Translations under genes and position numbers: made by a program | Part shown: piece by piece, positions 1-11,318 of the stretch | How the letters are laid out: every line of letters begins with the position of its first letter | Numbering within the stretch: the first letter of the stretch is position 1 | Notes under the pieces: model-generated | The model's database searches: none | Seen by the model: only the letters and a program-made list of their open reading frames with translations | What the model was told of the DNA's origin: nothing | Origin: Albula goreensis | Lineage: Eukaryota; Chordata; Actinopteri; Albuliformes; Albulidae | Length of the DNA stretch: 64,000 nucleotides | NCBI GenBank assembly: GCA_022829145.1 | Contig: CM040763.1 | Coordinates: 7,325,641 to 7,389,640, forward strand | Reading direction: 5' to 3'

Positions 1-568
1 AGCCCCTCTGACCGTGAGGGGTCAAAGGTCAGGGAAGTGGGACCAGTCAGCGTAATTACATAATGAGGGACTTGGGTGGGGGGGGACCACTTTCTGTGTG
101 AGGACAATGGCCAGGGCCGGGCCCAAGGCCTGAGGGCAGAGAAACAGAGCGAGACAGGGAGAGAGGGAGAGAGGGAGGAAGAGAGAGTGGAGAGCAAAAG
201 CGTGAAGGGAAGGATTATTTTACAGCTTTACAGCTTCTGTTTCCTTACCTCTGACTGTGAAAACTCAATGCTCTTTTTTTCATATTATGGATTTTTTCCC
301 ACCTTTTTAATGGATAATGCACTTTGCTCTCACATCATGTCTTTCCACCAGCACCCACGCATGGAGCTAAATGCATATACTGTTCCAGAGTGCTCGCCCA
401 TTAGCCAGTGATTATGCTCCTCATATAGAGTATCAACCCATGCATGGGGGCTAGTGCTAATGTAGCATCACTTATTCAGTTCGCAGAACTAGAAACATAA
501 CTAGCTTCTCACTCAAAAGATGTGGCATAATTCTATCCAACCTCTAGGACATGGGCTTTGATGTTAAG
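1..568. other. non-coding stretch with purine-rich tract
   Basis: I see no gene here. Positions 137-210 are almost purely purine (GAGA/GGGA mixtures), a low-complexity tract. The one open frame (76-411) runs through this tract and resembles no protein family known to me, so I treat it as chance. Confidence 0.5.
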
Positions 569-996
569 CCAATGGTCACTCACTACTTCTGACCAATCAC
601 AATTCCAGGAAATGGGAGATTGAGTAACTGCTCCAGCCAATCAAATCCACCATCAGAAACCAGTAGGCACCAATCGGATGGCAGGAACCCCAAGCCAGAA
701 AAGTGAACGAAGCTATCGATATTCTCAGTCTGAAATAGACCATCTGGAGGCAAAAGTAACACTGGTGACACTGCTAATGACCATTAGTATGTACAAATAC
801 ATGTTGTTTAGTCAGGGGGCACTTGAGCGATGGTTGCCTGAAGAAACTCAGGAGGAAAGATACCAATGGTGTCCCACTCCTGTGAAGTTTTGGTCATAGC
901 AAGTTAATGTCACAGACCCTTGTGGTGGTTGAGTGAGGTCTCATGAAGGCTCAGAACGGACAGAACCACCATGTGCTACCCAGAACCAGGACCAAT
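569..996 (+). promoter_or_regulatory. cluster of five CCAAT boxes
   Basis: CCAAT occurs in the same orientation at 569-573, 593-597, 637-641, 670-674 and 992-996, four of them within 106 bp. CCAAT is the NF-Y recognition core, and several in a row are usual in promoters or enhancers. No TATA box, CpG enrichment or splice donor lies beside the cluster, so a distal regulatory role or chance is as likely as a promoter. Confidence 0.25.
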
Positions 997-1046
997 CATT
1001 GTGTTTTGCTGGCAAAATCAAAACCTCTTAATTGGTTCAATGTCAG

Positions 1047-1056
1047 TGATTGACAG
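1047..1056 (+). promoter_or_regulatory. PBX-PREP/MEIS decamer
   Basis: The ten bases TGATTGACAG match the PBX-PREP heterodimer site exactly. About 0.1 copies are expected by chance on both strands of a 64-kb window, and a second perfect copy lies at 57198. The surrounding sequence is single copy. Binding is inferred from the motif only. Confidence 0.3.
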
Positions 1057-1384
1057 CTTATAGAAAACTTGCTTTTTGCAGGGTTCATTAGACCTGATTC
1101 TGACAACACTAATGTTTAGGTCATCGGGTTCACCCTCCACTTCTGATATGCTTCAGAAAGCCCCATACTGGCAGTAGTGCTTTAAATGCACTATTTGAGG
1201 TTGGTTAAGCTGCACATCCAACAGTGAGTCATTAATCTGAGCCAGGAAGGCATCGTATGACAAATTAAAAACACACACAGCTTTCTGTCTCTGATGCTGT
1301 GCATTCTTCCTTGTTTGTACACGCACTAAAGTGCTAACAGCCCAGGAGAAGACATCTTATTTTCAGCCCTGCCTGTGTGTTTAA

Positions 1385-1690
1385 TTGAGATGGAAAGCGA
1401 GCAAACGGCTTCCCTGGCACCATCAATGTGTTTTACTTATTGTATGGGGAGCCGAGAGTCAGATCCAGCCAGATTTATGTAACGCGGACCCATTTAATCT
1501 TTATTTAGGGAAACGTATAAAAGTAGGTCGCTGGGATAAATCAGACTCACGGTTCAGCTGGCTCTGCTGTTCTGCCTGCCAAGTGCTCTCTGAAGGGCCT
1601 GGTCCCTCCCGGTCCTGGGGTGTCAGACTCCTGTCCCGGAGGGCCGACGTGTCTGCAGGTTTATGGTGTGCTTTAGCGCTAAGGTGAGAA
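1385..1690 (+). other. single-copy block with TATA-like box and splice donor
   Basis: A TATAAAAG box lies at 1516-1523, and a donor-like AAG|GTGAGA follows at 1682/1683, about 135 nt beyond the expected start site. The block keeps scattered CpGs and has no repeats. It could be a promoter with a short first exon or simply a non-coding element. An open frame from 1385 to 1687 runs through it but has no recognisable protein similarity. Confidence 0.2.
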
Positions 1691-2630
1691 ATTGAAGTCA
1701 TTGATTTTGCTCCCCTCATCTTGTTACCAAGGGATGAATTGGCCGCTGATTGAAGGGAAACCATAAAAATAGGGGTCATGTAAGGGGCAGCAGGGCAGAG
1801 GTACATGGGGAGATGGTCATACTGTAATCCCAAAGTCTGAATGTATTAATAACAGCACTATTACTAACGAGATGGAACTTCACATCAATTCTAAGAGAGA
1901 TTTAATATGTGCATTTTAATGTAGAATGTCATGTAAAATTCTGGCTAACTTTTTGCTATATTCTAATGGCAAATATAGAGAGCTCTTCAGTCTGTTATGA
2001 CATGGTTTTCGAGCAGCATAAAGCAATCTGGCTGCAGTCATTTTTAATGGTTTTTTAATTGCTGTGCTTTGCCGGTTAAACTAGTGCCCCTAAGCACAGT
2101 ACGTGGCATAATTAACCAGGCAAGAGTCCTGTATTTGTCATGATACAGAAAGATCACAGGGACTAATTTGTGGGCTAGCCACAGTCGCCCTCAGGGTGGA
2201 ACCCTTACCACTCTAAGCAGAGTAGCATAACTGGGTAGTAAAAGCTATTACATTTTCTTCTAGCAGTACTATTCCTTCAAATTAATAAAACTGTATTGCT
2301 GAGAGAATTTAACACCAAGTGGTGTGTAAAATAAAGTGTTTGGAAATTATTGCATTTTTCCATGGGGAGCTTTTTACTCTGTTTAATTTAGCATCCTTCT
2401 CGACTGCAAAGACCACAGCGATGCAATAAGTTGATTGACCAGTGACTTTTTAAATACATTTAACCTCTGTAGATTCCTGTTTTTTTTTTTGTTTTGTTTT
2501 TTTGTTCCACAATTGAGTGTATGTGTTTAAGTGGGGACAGCATTAAGCTCTTGCATCCCAGCTAGTGGAGGCAGTCACCTTTGACATTTTTCATGCTGAG
2601 AGTTTGACATACAGCTTGGATGAGGGATTT
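1691..2630. other. AT-rich non-coding sequence
   Basis: There is no gene or clear repeat apart from a T-run near 2480-2501. The part from 2037 to 2140 is rich in TTAAT/TAATTAA homeodomain-like cores and could be a regulatory element, but nothing beyond motif content supports that. Confidence 0.4.
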
Positions 2631-2653
2631 GGGGTGGGGGGTGGGGGCGGGGG
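2631..2653 (+). other. G-quadruplex motif with one-base loops
   Basis: Four G-runs (4, 6, 5 and 5 G) are separated by single T, T and C bases. This is the most stable class of intramolecular G-quadruplex. More G-runs follow to 2688. On the minus strand the same DNA is a C-rich i-motif candidate. Confidence 0.6.
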
Positions 2654-2741
2654 TATGGTTGGGGAGGTAGGAGAAAGGGAGGGGGGGATAGCTCATTCAC
2701 ACTGCTTTCCCTAAACAAACCATTGTTTTGAATTTAAACCT

Positions 2742-2767
2742 CCCCCCCCCCCCCCCCCCCAAAAAAA
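2742..2767. repeat. mononucleotide run C19-A7
   Basis: Nineteen consecutive C are followed by seven A. Long pure C-runs are rare and hard to sequence, so the length may not be exact. Open frames read through it (poly-Pro, poly-Gly) are artefacts. Confidence 0.9.
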
Positions 2768-2848
2768 GTTCAAATAGTTTTCAGCTTGTAATCCTTTACA
2801 TGAAGCATTGGATGTGGGCCAAAGCGCAGGCCCACCAAAGCCAAAAAC

Positions 2849-2884
2849 TAAAAAAGAAAAAAAAAAAAAAAGAAAAAGAAAAAC
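2849..2884. repeat. A-rich purine tract
   Basis: An almost pure A tract with interspersed G. It is low complexity and has no coding value. It may be the tail of an old retroposon, but no body is recognisable upstream. Confidence 0.7.
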
Positions 2885-3724
2885 AGTTCCCAAATGACTG
2901 TGCAGTGACATGCCAAGACTGAGGCCCGTCCCAGTGGACACCTATCAGTCAGGCTCAGTGTCCCCTGCCAGCAGATCACAGCAGGGACCCCCCCAGTCCT
3001 GTGGTGGGAGGGGGGTGGGGCGTGTTTGTTTGGTGCAGCTGTAGGGCTCTGAGTTTGAAAATGACTTGTGTTAGATCGGTCCTGAATAATTAATTGCATC
3101 AAAAGAAGAACAGAGCACCAAACTGCCCCTGTCCAAATGCTCAGACACGTTCGTTAGTCAAGAATTACGCCTGGTTTTCAAGATCTGGAGTCCTCCCGCT
3201 GATTGTAGCTGTAATCAGGACTAATCTCAAGACCTTTCCCATGAAGGTTTCTCGTAAGGTTTTGTTTACCTGACTTACGAGAAAGAACTCTCATATTAAA
3301 TTGTCAAACAATTATACAGTGGCATCAGATGGTTATTGTAATGTTTATTGATCTCAAACAATCCATGACAGTTCTCAGAAATGTGTCTGAAACATTGGTG
3401 AATGTTCCAGTCAGGCTGTCTTTTGGTGCAGAGATAACATCAAGATAAGAATGTTCCCTAGACAGTCTAAGGACATATTTTTGGCTCCTGATATGTACTT
3501 TCACAACATTTTAGCAGTGATAACAGCACAGCAGATCACATACACAAACTTACAGCCAATGTCCCCAAATGGGTGGTATTGTGAAATGGTAAAAGCCTCA
3601 AGAAGCAAACTATAAATACTGAAAATAAAAACTGAAATAAAATATTTAAGAATGATCCAAATGATCTCGCTTAAATGTCAGATTTTTTTGAACATTGGTG
3701 CCTTTGTGGGTAGAATGATTACAA
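2885..3724. other. single-copy non-coding sequence with a perfect hairpin
   Basis: No gene is seen. At 3248-3284 two 11-bp arms (TTTCTCGTAAG and its exact reverse complement) flank a 15-nt loop that contains TTGTTTAC, a forkhead core (3262-3269). The sequence just upstream, 3160-3240, is non-repetitive. The remainder, to 3724, is plain AT-rich DNA. Confidence 0.4.
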
Positions 3725-3905
3725 GAGGAATAAAACCCCAGCTTCAGAAAAAGTACTAACTTGTATTTTTTCGACCCATGCACTAAAGCTGATTTCACTA
3801 ATTAGCTCCCCTACCAGGTGGAAGTGCTGTGCTAATTGGAATCAGCTGGTTTAGTGCATGGGTGGAACAAATACATGGCAGCTATCCTATTGGTGGTTTT
3901 CCTCC
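3725..3905. mobile_element. palindromic MITE, copy 1
   Basis: The left arm (to about 3806) and the right arm (from about 3829) are imperfect reverse complements over most of their length. Both contain ACCCATGCACTAAA, then GCTGATT and an AATTAGC core. The outer ends read GAGGAA..AACC and its complement. A related copy lies at 30746-30922 and a half copy at 32221-32285. It has no coding capacity, so it is a non-autonomous DNA transposon remnant. No clear target-site duplication is visible, so the superfamily is unknown. Confidence 0.65.
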
Positions 3906-4199
3906 ACTGATAATTAATGTGACTCATCATTCACAATGAAGATTATTTTTAATTGGATACAAACTGAACCTGATTCTAAGGGTTTTCCAGGAATATTCCT
4001 TATGCCTTCAACATAACTTCCAACGGATCGCCAAGGAAAGTGAACAAATGTGTGTACTTTCCTCACATTCTAGAGAATGGGCTTTCAGCGCCACAAATTG
4101 CTCACTGGGACATCTTCATAAGCTGCAGCAATGATGTCATATTAACTATGCAAAATTATGTCTCTGTGGGTTTAAAAAAATGAACCAAATGATTTAAAA
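3906..4199. other. non-coding spacer
   Basis: AT-rich single-copy DNA with no motif that stands out. Confidence 0.4.
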
Positions 4200-4500
4200 A
4201 CGCTGAAGTGGTTCATTCTCTCAGCCAGTCGTTTACTGGCCGGAGCTCTGCTCCTCCTCATGGTTTTGCCATTAGGTTTAAACCCCGCTACTTTCCACTC
4301 CGCGATCCATTCCTCAGGCAGCCCCGGGCCTCCCTGCCGCGTATTAACATATTAAATACAGAGAGCTGTCTCAGCACTTACGCGGCATAAATGTTTCTTT
4401 GCGGACGGAAATTATCCGTACGGTTTTCCGTTAATTCAGACTATGGGGCTCTCACGTTCCGCAGCGTTTGGCTCTGATTATCGCAGTGGTCTGTAAAGAA
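4200..4500. other. CpG-retaining single-copy block
   Basis: The block keeps more CpGs than its neighbours (GCGATCC, CTGCCGCG, TTACGCGGC, TTGCGGACGG, TATCCGTACGG) and contains no repeats. It carries an ATTAACATATTAAAT stretch and homeodomain-like TTAAT sites. This composition is typical of fish conserved non-coding elements. That is inference: no alignment was possible. The 60-codon frame inside it is probably chance. Confidence 0.3.
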
Positions 4501-5504
4501 GGACCATAATATGCTTCTCGAGAAGGGATTCCCCTCTCCTTTATAGTGTCAAACTTATAGACTGACACTGGATGAATTCTCCTCTGCGGTGGAGGGTGGC
4601 TTCATATTTAAAGTGGTGTAGTTAAATGTGTATTCTGAATGAATGAAATGGCCTCGCCAGGGAGTCTTCAGTGTTTTGAGTTGGGGGAAGTTATTGCATA
4701 CCCTTTCAAGACTGGTATGTAACTTTTTCCTGATTTATCAGGAAATAATATTTTTTTTCCAACCCTAAATGTCTCATCCATGAGCAGTGGAATTCAGTAT
4801 GTCACAAGCTCACACACAGATAGAGAGCTTATGTGCTCTCTGACAGCTGAAAGCAGGAGAGATTGTTCTAGGGGAAAATCAATCACCAGAGCATCCAAAA
4901 TACATTCAGGGTCTGAACGTCAGTGATTGTTGATTAGTAATGGAAAGTAATTTCCTGGAAACCGCGATGCCCTCTTTAAAGCCAGAGGTCTTTCTCCGCA
5001 GCATTTCTTCCTGTCTTTTTTTTTTTTTTTTTGTCTGTGTAAAAAGACCAATCTGGTGGTAGTTTTATTCAGCGGCTGGAAAATTCAAGATGTTGAGATT
5101 TCATTTCTGTGGTAAGTCATTGCTGGTTCTGCGTTTAATTTTGTTATCTGGCCAGTACATTCCTTTCAGGCTGAAATACAAGCAGGGATGGTTTCTCAGG
5201 CCTGCAGCAGTGTGTTTAGCTCATCCTTGCTCTCTTTTCACTCATTGATTAGACCGGGACAGTATGAACTGTGCAGCACAGCCATTAGCATATCCAGGTT
5301 ACCATCTCAGAGTTGGCTCAGAGGCTAATTTTTTTTTTTTTTTTTTTTCCCCCTTTTCATCGCCAGGGGAATAAGAGGAATGATGTGAACCCCCCATGTG
5401 GAGGCTGATTTTCATAATCGTGTGTCTGCAGGATTTATGTGTGAGTCTGCTCGTTCTCCGCACATCCATACGTCATCTCCCAGGTCACACACAATGGAGT
5501 ATGT
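4501..5504. repeat. non-coding DNA with two poly-T runs
   Basis: T17 lies at 5016-5032 and T20 at 5329-5348, both possibly reversed poly-A tails of unrecognisable retroposons. The rest is ordinary single-copy sequence. A short donor-like GTAAGT occurs at 5113 but no exon can be supported. Confidence 0.6.
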
Positions 5505-5547
5505 GCGTATTATTATTATAATGATGGTTATGATGATGATGATGAAT
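5505..5547. repeat. short TAT/GAT triplet microsatellite
   Basis: TATTATTATTATA followed by ATGATG-type triplets with interruptions. It is of the same type as the much longer array at 15333. Confidence 0.7.
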
Positions 5548-5729
5548 GTTATCAATAAAAAGTAGTAGACATGATAAAAAAATTTTTTTCCTCAACGTGT
5601 TATATTTGTAATCGTTATTTTTACTTTTTTTTTATTTACTATTGTATTTATCAAAGATCTACAAATCCTACTGCCTGTAAATCATACACACTGGTAATAT
5701 ATTTTGGCCAATAAGCAATTCCCCACTTG

Positions 5730-6045
5730 GATTTGGGTCTTGGGCAGAGCAGAACACAAACCCCCAACCTCATGTCTCACTGCTCCCCCTTCTCCCCCAC
5801 ACTCCCTGGGTTTTTGGCCCCCAGCCTGCAGGGCCCCTTCCTCTGCCTAATGAGGGCCAGGACAGTCCCTTTGATCCCCCCTGCTTCAGCGGGCCCCCCA
5901 GGCCCCATGCCTATTCAGGAGCCCAGAGCCTCTCTCCATCCCCACGTCTTTATCGCTCCCGAAAATTAAAGATCGAAGCCAATTTGTCGTGCCGTTACTG
6001 GTTTCCATAATTGGTATGACATCAAAGCCATGCTAGGCCACAATG
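5730..6045. other. C-rich block followed by single-copy element
   Basis: From 5755 to 5935 the plus strand is strongly C-rich, and the open frame through it is a proline/leucine-rich chance frame. From 5935 to 6045 the sequence becomes complex (TCGCTCCCGAAAATTAAAGA, GTGCCGTTACTGG) and looks like a regulatory element rather than a gene. Confidence 0.3.
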
Positions 6046-6536
6046 TTGTAGCCTGCTAGCCTGTTTGTAAAGAAGAATCACATGGTACATCATAACTGCT
6101 AAATGTAGTTTTACTTTTTGAAGGGGCATCTGTCTATCTGCAGTCAAAATAATTATGTTTTCCCGTGACTCATTTTCATCATTTTGATCTATTTATTATA
6201 ATAGCTAATCATTGAAAAATGCATGATGTAGATCCGGTGGTTTCATATTATGACATCACAAAGACACGCTCACTGACACTGGTGTGTTAGATGGCAACTG
6301 CATTGCTTCCTTTTGTGGAGATGGATAAAGGCACTCTTAAAACCATTGTATTATATATTGCATATTGTTTATGAAGGGTGTAATTGAAAGTAAAATATCA
6401 CTTCAATCTAATGTTTATAAAACAAGTAAACATTTGAATGACTCCAAGTTCTAATGGAACTTACAGTAAACAAAACAGCTACAACATTAGAGTAGCTTAG
6501 CTGAAAAAAAGGAAAATGATAAGATTACAAATTGTA
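6046..6536. other. AT-rich spacer
   Basis: No gene, motif cluster or repeat is seen. Confidence 0.4.
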
Positions 6537-6628
6537 AAAAAAAAAAAAAAAAAAAAAAAACTATATTTTCACAATAATTTCAATTTTACATAAGGTTTGC
6601 AGTCCTGATCTCAGAGGTTCAGCTCTAC

Positions 6629-6663
<35 letters not shown>

Positions 6664-6680
6664 CATGCACACACACACAA
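6537..6680. repeat. poly-A (24) and (AC)n microsatellite
   Basis: A24 lies at 6537-6560. After 70 bp of unique sequence comes (AC)14 at 6631-6659 with a short broken CA tail to 6680. The pair could mark the 3' end of an old retroposon, but no body is recognisable. Confidence 0.85.
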
Positions 6681-7499
6681 AGGCCATTTCCTTTCAGTGA
6701 AATTTTATTGGAGTGTGACCATAAAGTGCCGTGCGTGTGAGAGTGACCCACATGTGCACATCTGTTCTTGGTTTGGGACCCCTGACTCTGAGATTAAACT
6801 GCTGGTTTTAATCCTCTGGGGCGAGCTATCATAGTTACCATAGACTGGCACAGTGAAGCCCACTATGGCGTTCTCTCTCTCTCTCTGAGGTCTCATAAAA
6901 GCACAGATGAAAATCCCCAAAGAGTCATATACACCAAGCTGCCGGACAGGTTCTGTTCATCTGCCACTGACATAAACCCAGTATTCCCTCTGTATAGCTT
7001 TTATCAGATATAACAGGATTTGTGCAAGAGCAATTTGATATGGCATTTTTGCATGAAAAGTTAATGCACATTTAAAGTTAAACACCAAAGCATTCTGGTT
7101 TTAGCACATTTTGGTTAAAAAAAAAGTTAAATCAGAACTCATTCTAAATTCATACCAAAGAACATCATAGTCTGTCCTCTGGCCTCTCTTTGCAGGTTTC
7201 AAAACCGATAAACCTTTTATTGTGCTTGAGCATAGGTTATGTAGTTATCTTATTGAAATAATGTACGATGCCTACTTTTGTTTTTGAAGCATGTACATTT
7301 TATATTCAATTATTATTGTTTTAAATTGTTGCTCATTCACACTAGTATGTACCAAAGTTCCACAGACCACAATGTGTGAGACATTCAGCTCCAGCACGAT
7401 GAAATTTGTCATCAAGTCTTTGCAGAGAGGAATCTTTAACAAATCTATCTTTTTGCAGATGCCAATCATGTATGATTGCATGATTGCAATGTAGCAATG
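6681..7499. other. non-coding sequence
   Basis: No gene. There is a short (CT)n at 6871-6888. The segment 7330-7499 is complex and non-repetitive, with forms such as ATGATTGCATGATTGCAATG, and might be regulatory. Confidence 0.35.
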
Positions 7500-7745
7500 C
7501 TAAATGACCTCAGTCGTGGGGGCTGGAGAAATGTTATGATTCTGGGAAATTACATCGCAAATTCATAACTGGCATTTCTCCCAAGTGTTTGCGCCATTTC
7601 CATGACTCGAAAAGATTGCGGGGTGATTACTCTTTCCGTCAAGCCCTAATAACGTGGCCGTTGTCTGCGATGGCATTTGGAACATTCTGTTTCCTCCGAT
7701 GGAACGCATAAATACTCGATGAATCCTGCAAGCAGACGTTAAAAA
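7500..7745. other. CpG-retaining single-copy block
   Basis: CpGs persist (CAGTCG, ACATCGC, TTTGCGCC, GACTCG, TTGCGGGG, TAACGTGGCCG, TGCGATGG, CCGATGGAACGC) in an AT-rich neighbourhood, and there is no repeat. It is a candidate conserved non-coding element by composition only. Confidence 0.3.
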
Positions 7746-9129
7746 GGGGTCTTGACAGAGGTTGTACAGGAATGCACTGGTGTGTGGGTGACCGGGAGCC
7801 GTCTGGACATGACATAGTGCGACCCAGTGACACCAGGGAAATACCGTTCACTCGTGACGGATGGCGGTAAAGCAAAATTCTTTTGATGCTTCAACAACAT
7901 CATTTTGGCAGTCTCTGAAGTTGAACGCAGCGGAGTAGAAGTGCATTGCCTAGTTCAACGGCTTTTGAGACCTTTTCAAAGGAGGCCCTTTGGATTTATA
8001 GTTTTCACACCAGTGTATAGATCGTAATTATCTAGCGCTCACATTCATTGAAAACGGATGGAACTTCAAAACATTTAGAAATAAACATGGCAGCAAATTA
8101 CACAATATATTTCACCAAATCTGAATAAGCTAAATTAATTAACTATGCTGAGGACACATACAGAGTTGAGAATATGCTCTCTGCTTTTACGCTTGTTCTC
8201 TACATTTGTTATCGAATATTAAACCAAAAAATGAGGAAAAAAATGAAAATGAAAACATGCTAGAAATGGTCAAATTAAAGGACATAGCTGGGACGCAACA
8301 AGACCGACTCTAGACAGCCTTGTAAAGGTTAATTGAGTCAGTGTGATGATATTTGACTCGCTGTGGAGTGAATAATGATGCAGAACTGGGTGGCAATCCA
8401 CCATTGGGAGTTCAATTAAATTAAATTGAATTGATTCGCATAATCGTTCCTAAGCAACAGCAGACTGATGTTAATCACTACGCAGAGCAAAATGTTAAGT
8501 AAAACACAAAACTTTAAAAGTGTCATTTCAAAGATGATCCTAAAACTATTTTACTTGAGTTTCAGAAAATAAAATTAATTCTTACATTTTAGTATTATTT
8601 TTATCATTAAAATATTTATTGTATATTTTTGACTTTAAGAATATCTGGGTTTAAGAGTTGTAAATTTATTTAACAGAAAGTGTGTTTACATTCTGAATAT
8701 TGAGTTAAAAAATGAAGATTTCAGTTATATCTTGAATGTCACCGAATTGCTGACTGAACCAATCATTCAACTATGCACAACAGTAGCGCTTCTTTGTTTA
8801 AAGGCAGGATGTGACTGATTGTGATATTGTAGCACCACCCTGAATGGGGTTCATGAAATTATATTTACCCACTACTGGGAGGATCACTTTATGCTCTTCA
8901 TAGACCAAATGTACTGAATTACTCCCACTGCATGAACAACTTTTATCTGGGTTTTCATTCACAAAATGTTATGACATCACAAGGGCATTCATTCCTTCTT
9001 CAGTGTTCCATTCGCATTGGTTCTATAACCAATTTTGCTGGACACCTAGTTGCTTGGTTCATTATTATTTCTTTTTTTGAAGTGAGCAGGCTTATGTAAG
9101 TGATTATGCCTCGGGTGTCCAGAGATCAA
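7746..9129. other. AT-rich non-coding sequence
   Basis: There is an AATTAAATTAAATTGAATTG imperfect repeat at 8413-8434, otherwise nothing notable. No open frame longer than 80 codons has a recognisable product. Confidence 0.4.
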
Positions 9130-9400
9130 TCACGCTTCAGATGCGCCCAAAGGCCAGTGTCCTCTCTCGTTAGGCCCTAATTGGTTTAACAGAGACACGC
9201 ACAGGACAGCTTTGAACCTGCATGATGGACAGTCACTGCACTCATTATAGACCCCGCTCTGAAAATTTGGTTGGCTCAGTTCGTAAGGTGGTCGACCTCT
9301 CTTTACGCTGCACCTCCCCATGGAACCTGTCCTCAAACACGTCGCCCACTTAATTGAGACCTTCTTGACGCAGGACAAAGCGGAATAGTCAGGTGAGTCT
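9130..9400. other. single-copy block ending in donor-like GTGAGT
   Basis: Non-repetitive sequence with several CpGs (CACGCTTCAGATGCGCCC, GGTGGTCGACC, ACACGTCGCCC). It ends near CAG|GTGAGT at 9390-9396. No convincing acceptor lies upstream, so an exon is not supported. An 82-codon minus-strand frame covers it but resembles nothing known. Confidence 0.25.
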
Positions 9401-9623
9401 CACCCTGAAATTGTTGGCTGTCAGTATTCAGTCTGAGACTGGGCTTGTTGTCAGTATTCATTCTTTTTTTATCTGTGAAGTCATAATCAGGATTGTTGCC
9501 CATTTTGGTGGAACATTTCTAAATTCTTTTTGACTATGACATCATTGATGCATATGTATTCTGTTTGTCAGTGAGATTACTTTTAATCATTGCTATTTGC
9601 AGTGATAGTTTTACTGTTCCACT

Positions 9624-9812
9624 CAACGTTCAGCCATTAAACGGTACCTTACCTGGATTTTAGTGTTCTTCCCCCTTGTTTTTTCCATGTTAAATTATTG
9701 CTGTTAAATCTCAGAAAAAAATATCCTGCAGTGAGTGTGTCAGAGCTCAAAGCTTCAACGTTCAGCCATTAAAGCTGAACTCTGTGCTTAAAATATCCTG
9801 CAGTGAGTGTGT
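9624..9812 (+). repeat. two interleaved local duplications
   Basis: CAACGTTCAGCCATTAAA occurs at 9624-9641 and again at 9756-9773. ATATCCTGCAGTGAGTGTGT occurs at 9721-9740 and again at 9793-9812. The spacings (132 and 72 bp) differ, so two duplication events, or one followed by an indel, are needed. Confidence 0.8.
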
Positions 9813-9924
9813 GAGCTTGGAGCTGCTGCACAGTGTTTTGCCAATATTTCTGACACACAGTGGAGTCCATCCAGGTGCCTGAAGCAGTAAAATCTTGCAC
9901 ACGAGCCCAAGAGAAGAGGGATTT

Positions 9925-10110
9925 TGGGGGGGGGGGTTGTGTGTGGAATAAATAGGTCCGTCTGTCCTCATAAATGATAACGAGGTCGCTTTTAATCCCC
10001 CGGGAAGCAATAATATGTGAATTTGCTTTGGCGGAGGATCCTGTCTCTATTGTGCGGTTCCTTATTATTCTACGGGGCTCCTGCCATTGATGTGTTTTTA
10101 TTGTCCTGCA
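9925..10110. other. G-run and single-copy element
   Basis: An 11-base G-run starts at about 9927. From 10005 to 10110 the sequence is complex, with GCAATAATATGTGAATTTGC and a CTCCTGCCATTGATGTG stretch, and could be regulatory. There is no gene. Confidence 0.3.
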
Positions 10111-10189
10111 GAGTAAAGGGTCACAGTGGAGCTCAAACCAACACAGGCTCAGGGCAGAAACTAAGACCCACATTGGGTGGCAGGCTGTC

Positions 10190-10650
10190 ACACAGCACGT
10201 GTGCACTCACACACGGACATATGTGTACACACACTAGTGGTGACACACACAGGCATTAACACAGACATGAGCATTCATGCATATACAGACATGCAAATTA
10301 ACACAGACACAGTTACATGCACAAACACAGGCATTTGTGCACACACACACACACACACACAAGCACAGGCAAATATAAAAATAATTCAAACACACACTGG
10401 CACACTCAAATGCACACTGAAACACATGCAAACACACAAACACGATACACTGCACAAACTTCTATACCATGCACACATAGACATTCACAGACATGCAAGC
10501 AAACACACACACAAACATTCAAACACATACACACAAATGCAGTGTACACACACATGTAGTCACGTGCGTGCACACAAACAATAATACAAGCACATACACA
10601 AAGACATATGCTAACTAAACTAAAGTCATGCACACACACACACTCTCTTT
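10190..10650. repeat. 460-bp degenerate CA-rich field
   Basis: Decayed CA/ACA repeats of the ACACAnACATGCA type, with one clean (CA)n near 10340-10361 and a (TC)n end at 10643-10658. All open frames across it are His/Thr-rich or Cys/Val-rich translations of the repeat and are not genes. Confidence 0.85.
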
Positions 10651-11318
10651 CTCTCTCAGGAGACTCTTACCAGTTGACTGAGACAGCATGTCCTTTGACA
10701 GTGGTAATAAACCTGGCCTACCCAGAGGCACCGACCCCCACACCCCAACACATGGAGAGAACACAAGCTCCACACAGACACAACGAGGCACAAGCCCTGA
10801 GGCACATCTGACTGCCCCCAGCCCCTGCCCTGAGGGGACCCCATTACCTTTATTCATCCATAAAGCACCCCCAGTGCGGCCATGACAGAGGGGTGTGGAG
10901 CACAACATGCTGTACAGATGCTAACAGTCAGGCTAGTGACGGAAGACATTTTAATAACCATCTAAGGGACCATTTACTAACAGTAATAAATATAATTATC
11001 TCTTTTATGTTAAATTGCATTATAATAATTATTATTTTACAATATATAATCCTTTTCATTGTATATAATTAACTGACACATGACATCTGTTCAGTGAGAT
11101 ATTTGTTTTGCTGGACATTTACAATCTACCATTATGAAATTGGTTTTGTGTTTTATTCCTTCACACATGAATACCATGTCCAATATTTACATATTGTATG
11201 TTTGTTTACTTATACATTTTTAGAATCATTTCTACAAGTTCATCAGGAAATGTTCTGACAGCATTTTTCTCATTTTTTTTTTCTGAATTTCATTTTCATT
11301 TTATACTATACCCTTTAA
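10651..11318. other. non-coding sequence
   Basis: Overlapping frames on both strands between 10656 and 10908 are compositional shadows. From 10970 to 11230 the sequence is AT-rich with TATAATTATTATT-like parts, possibly an eroded transposon, but I cannot classify it. Confidence 0.4.

Noticed and set aside
10177-10639. His/Thr- and Cys/Val-rich frames
   Set aside because: Direct translations of the degenerate CA repeat.
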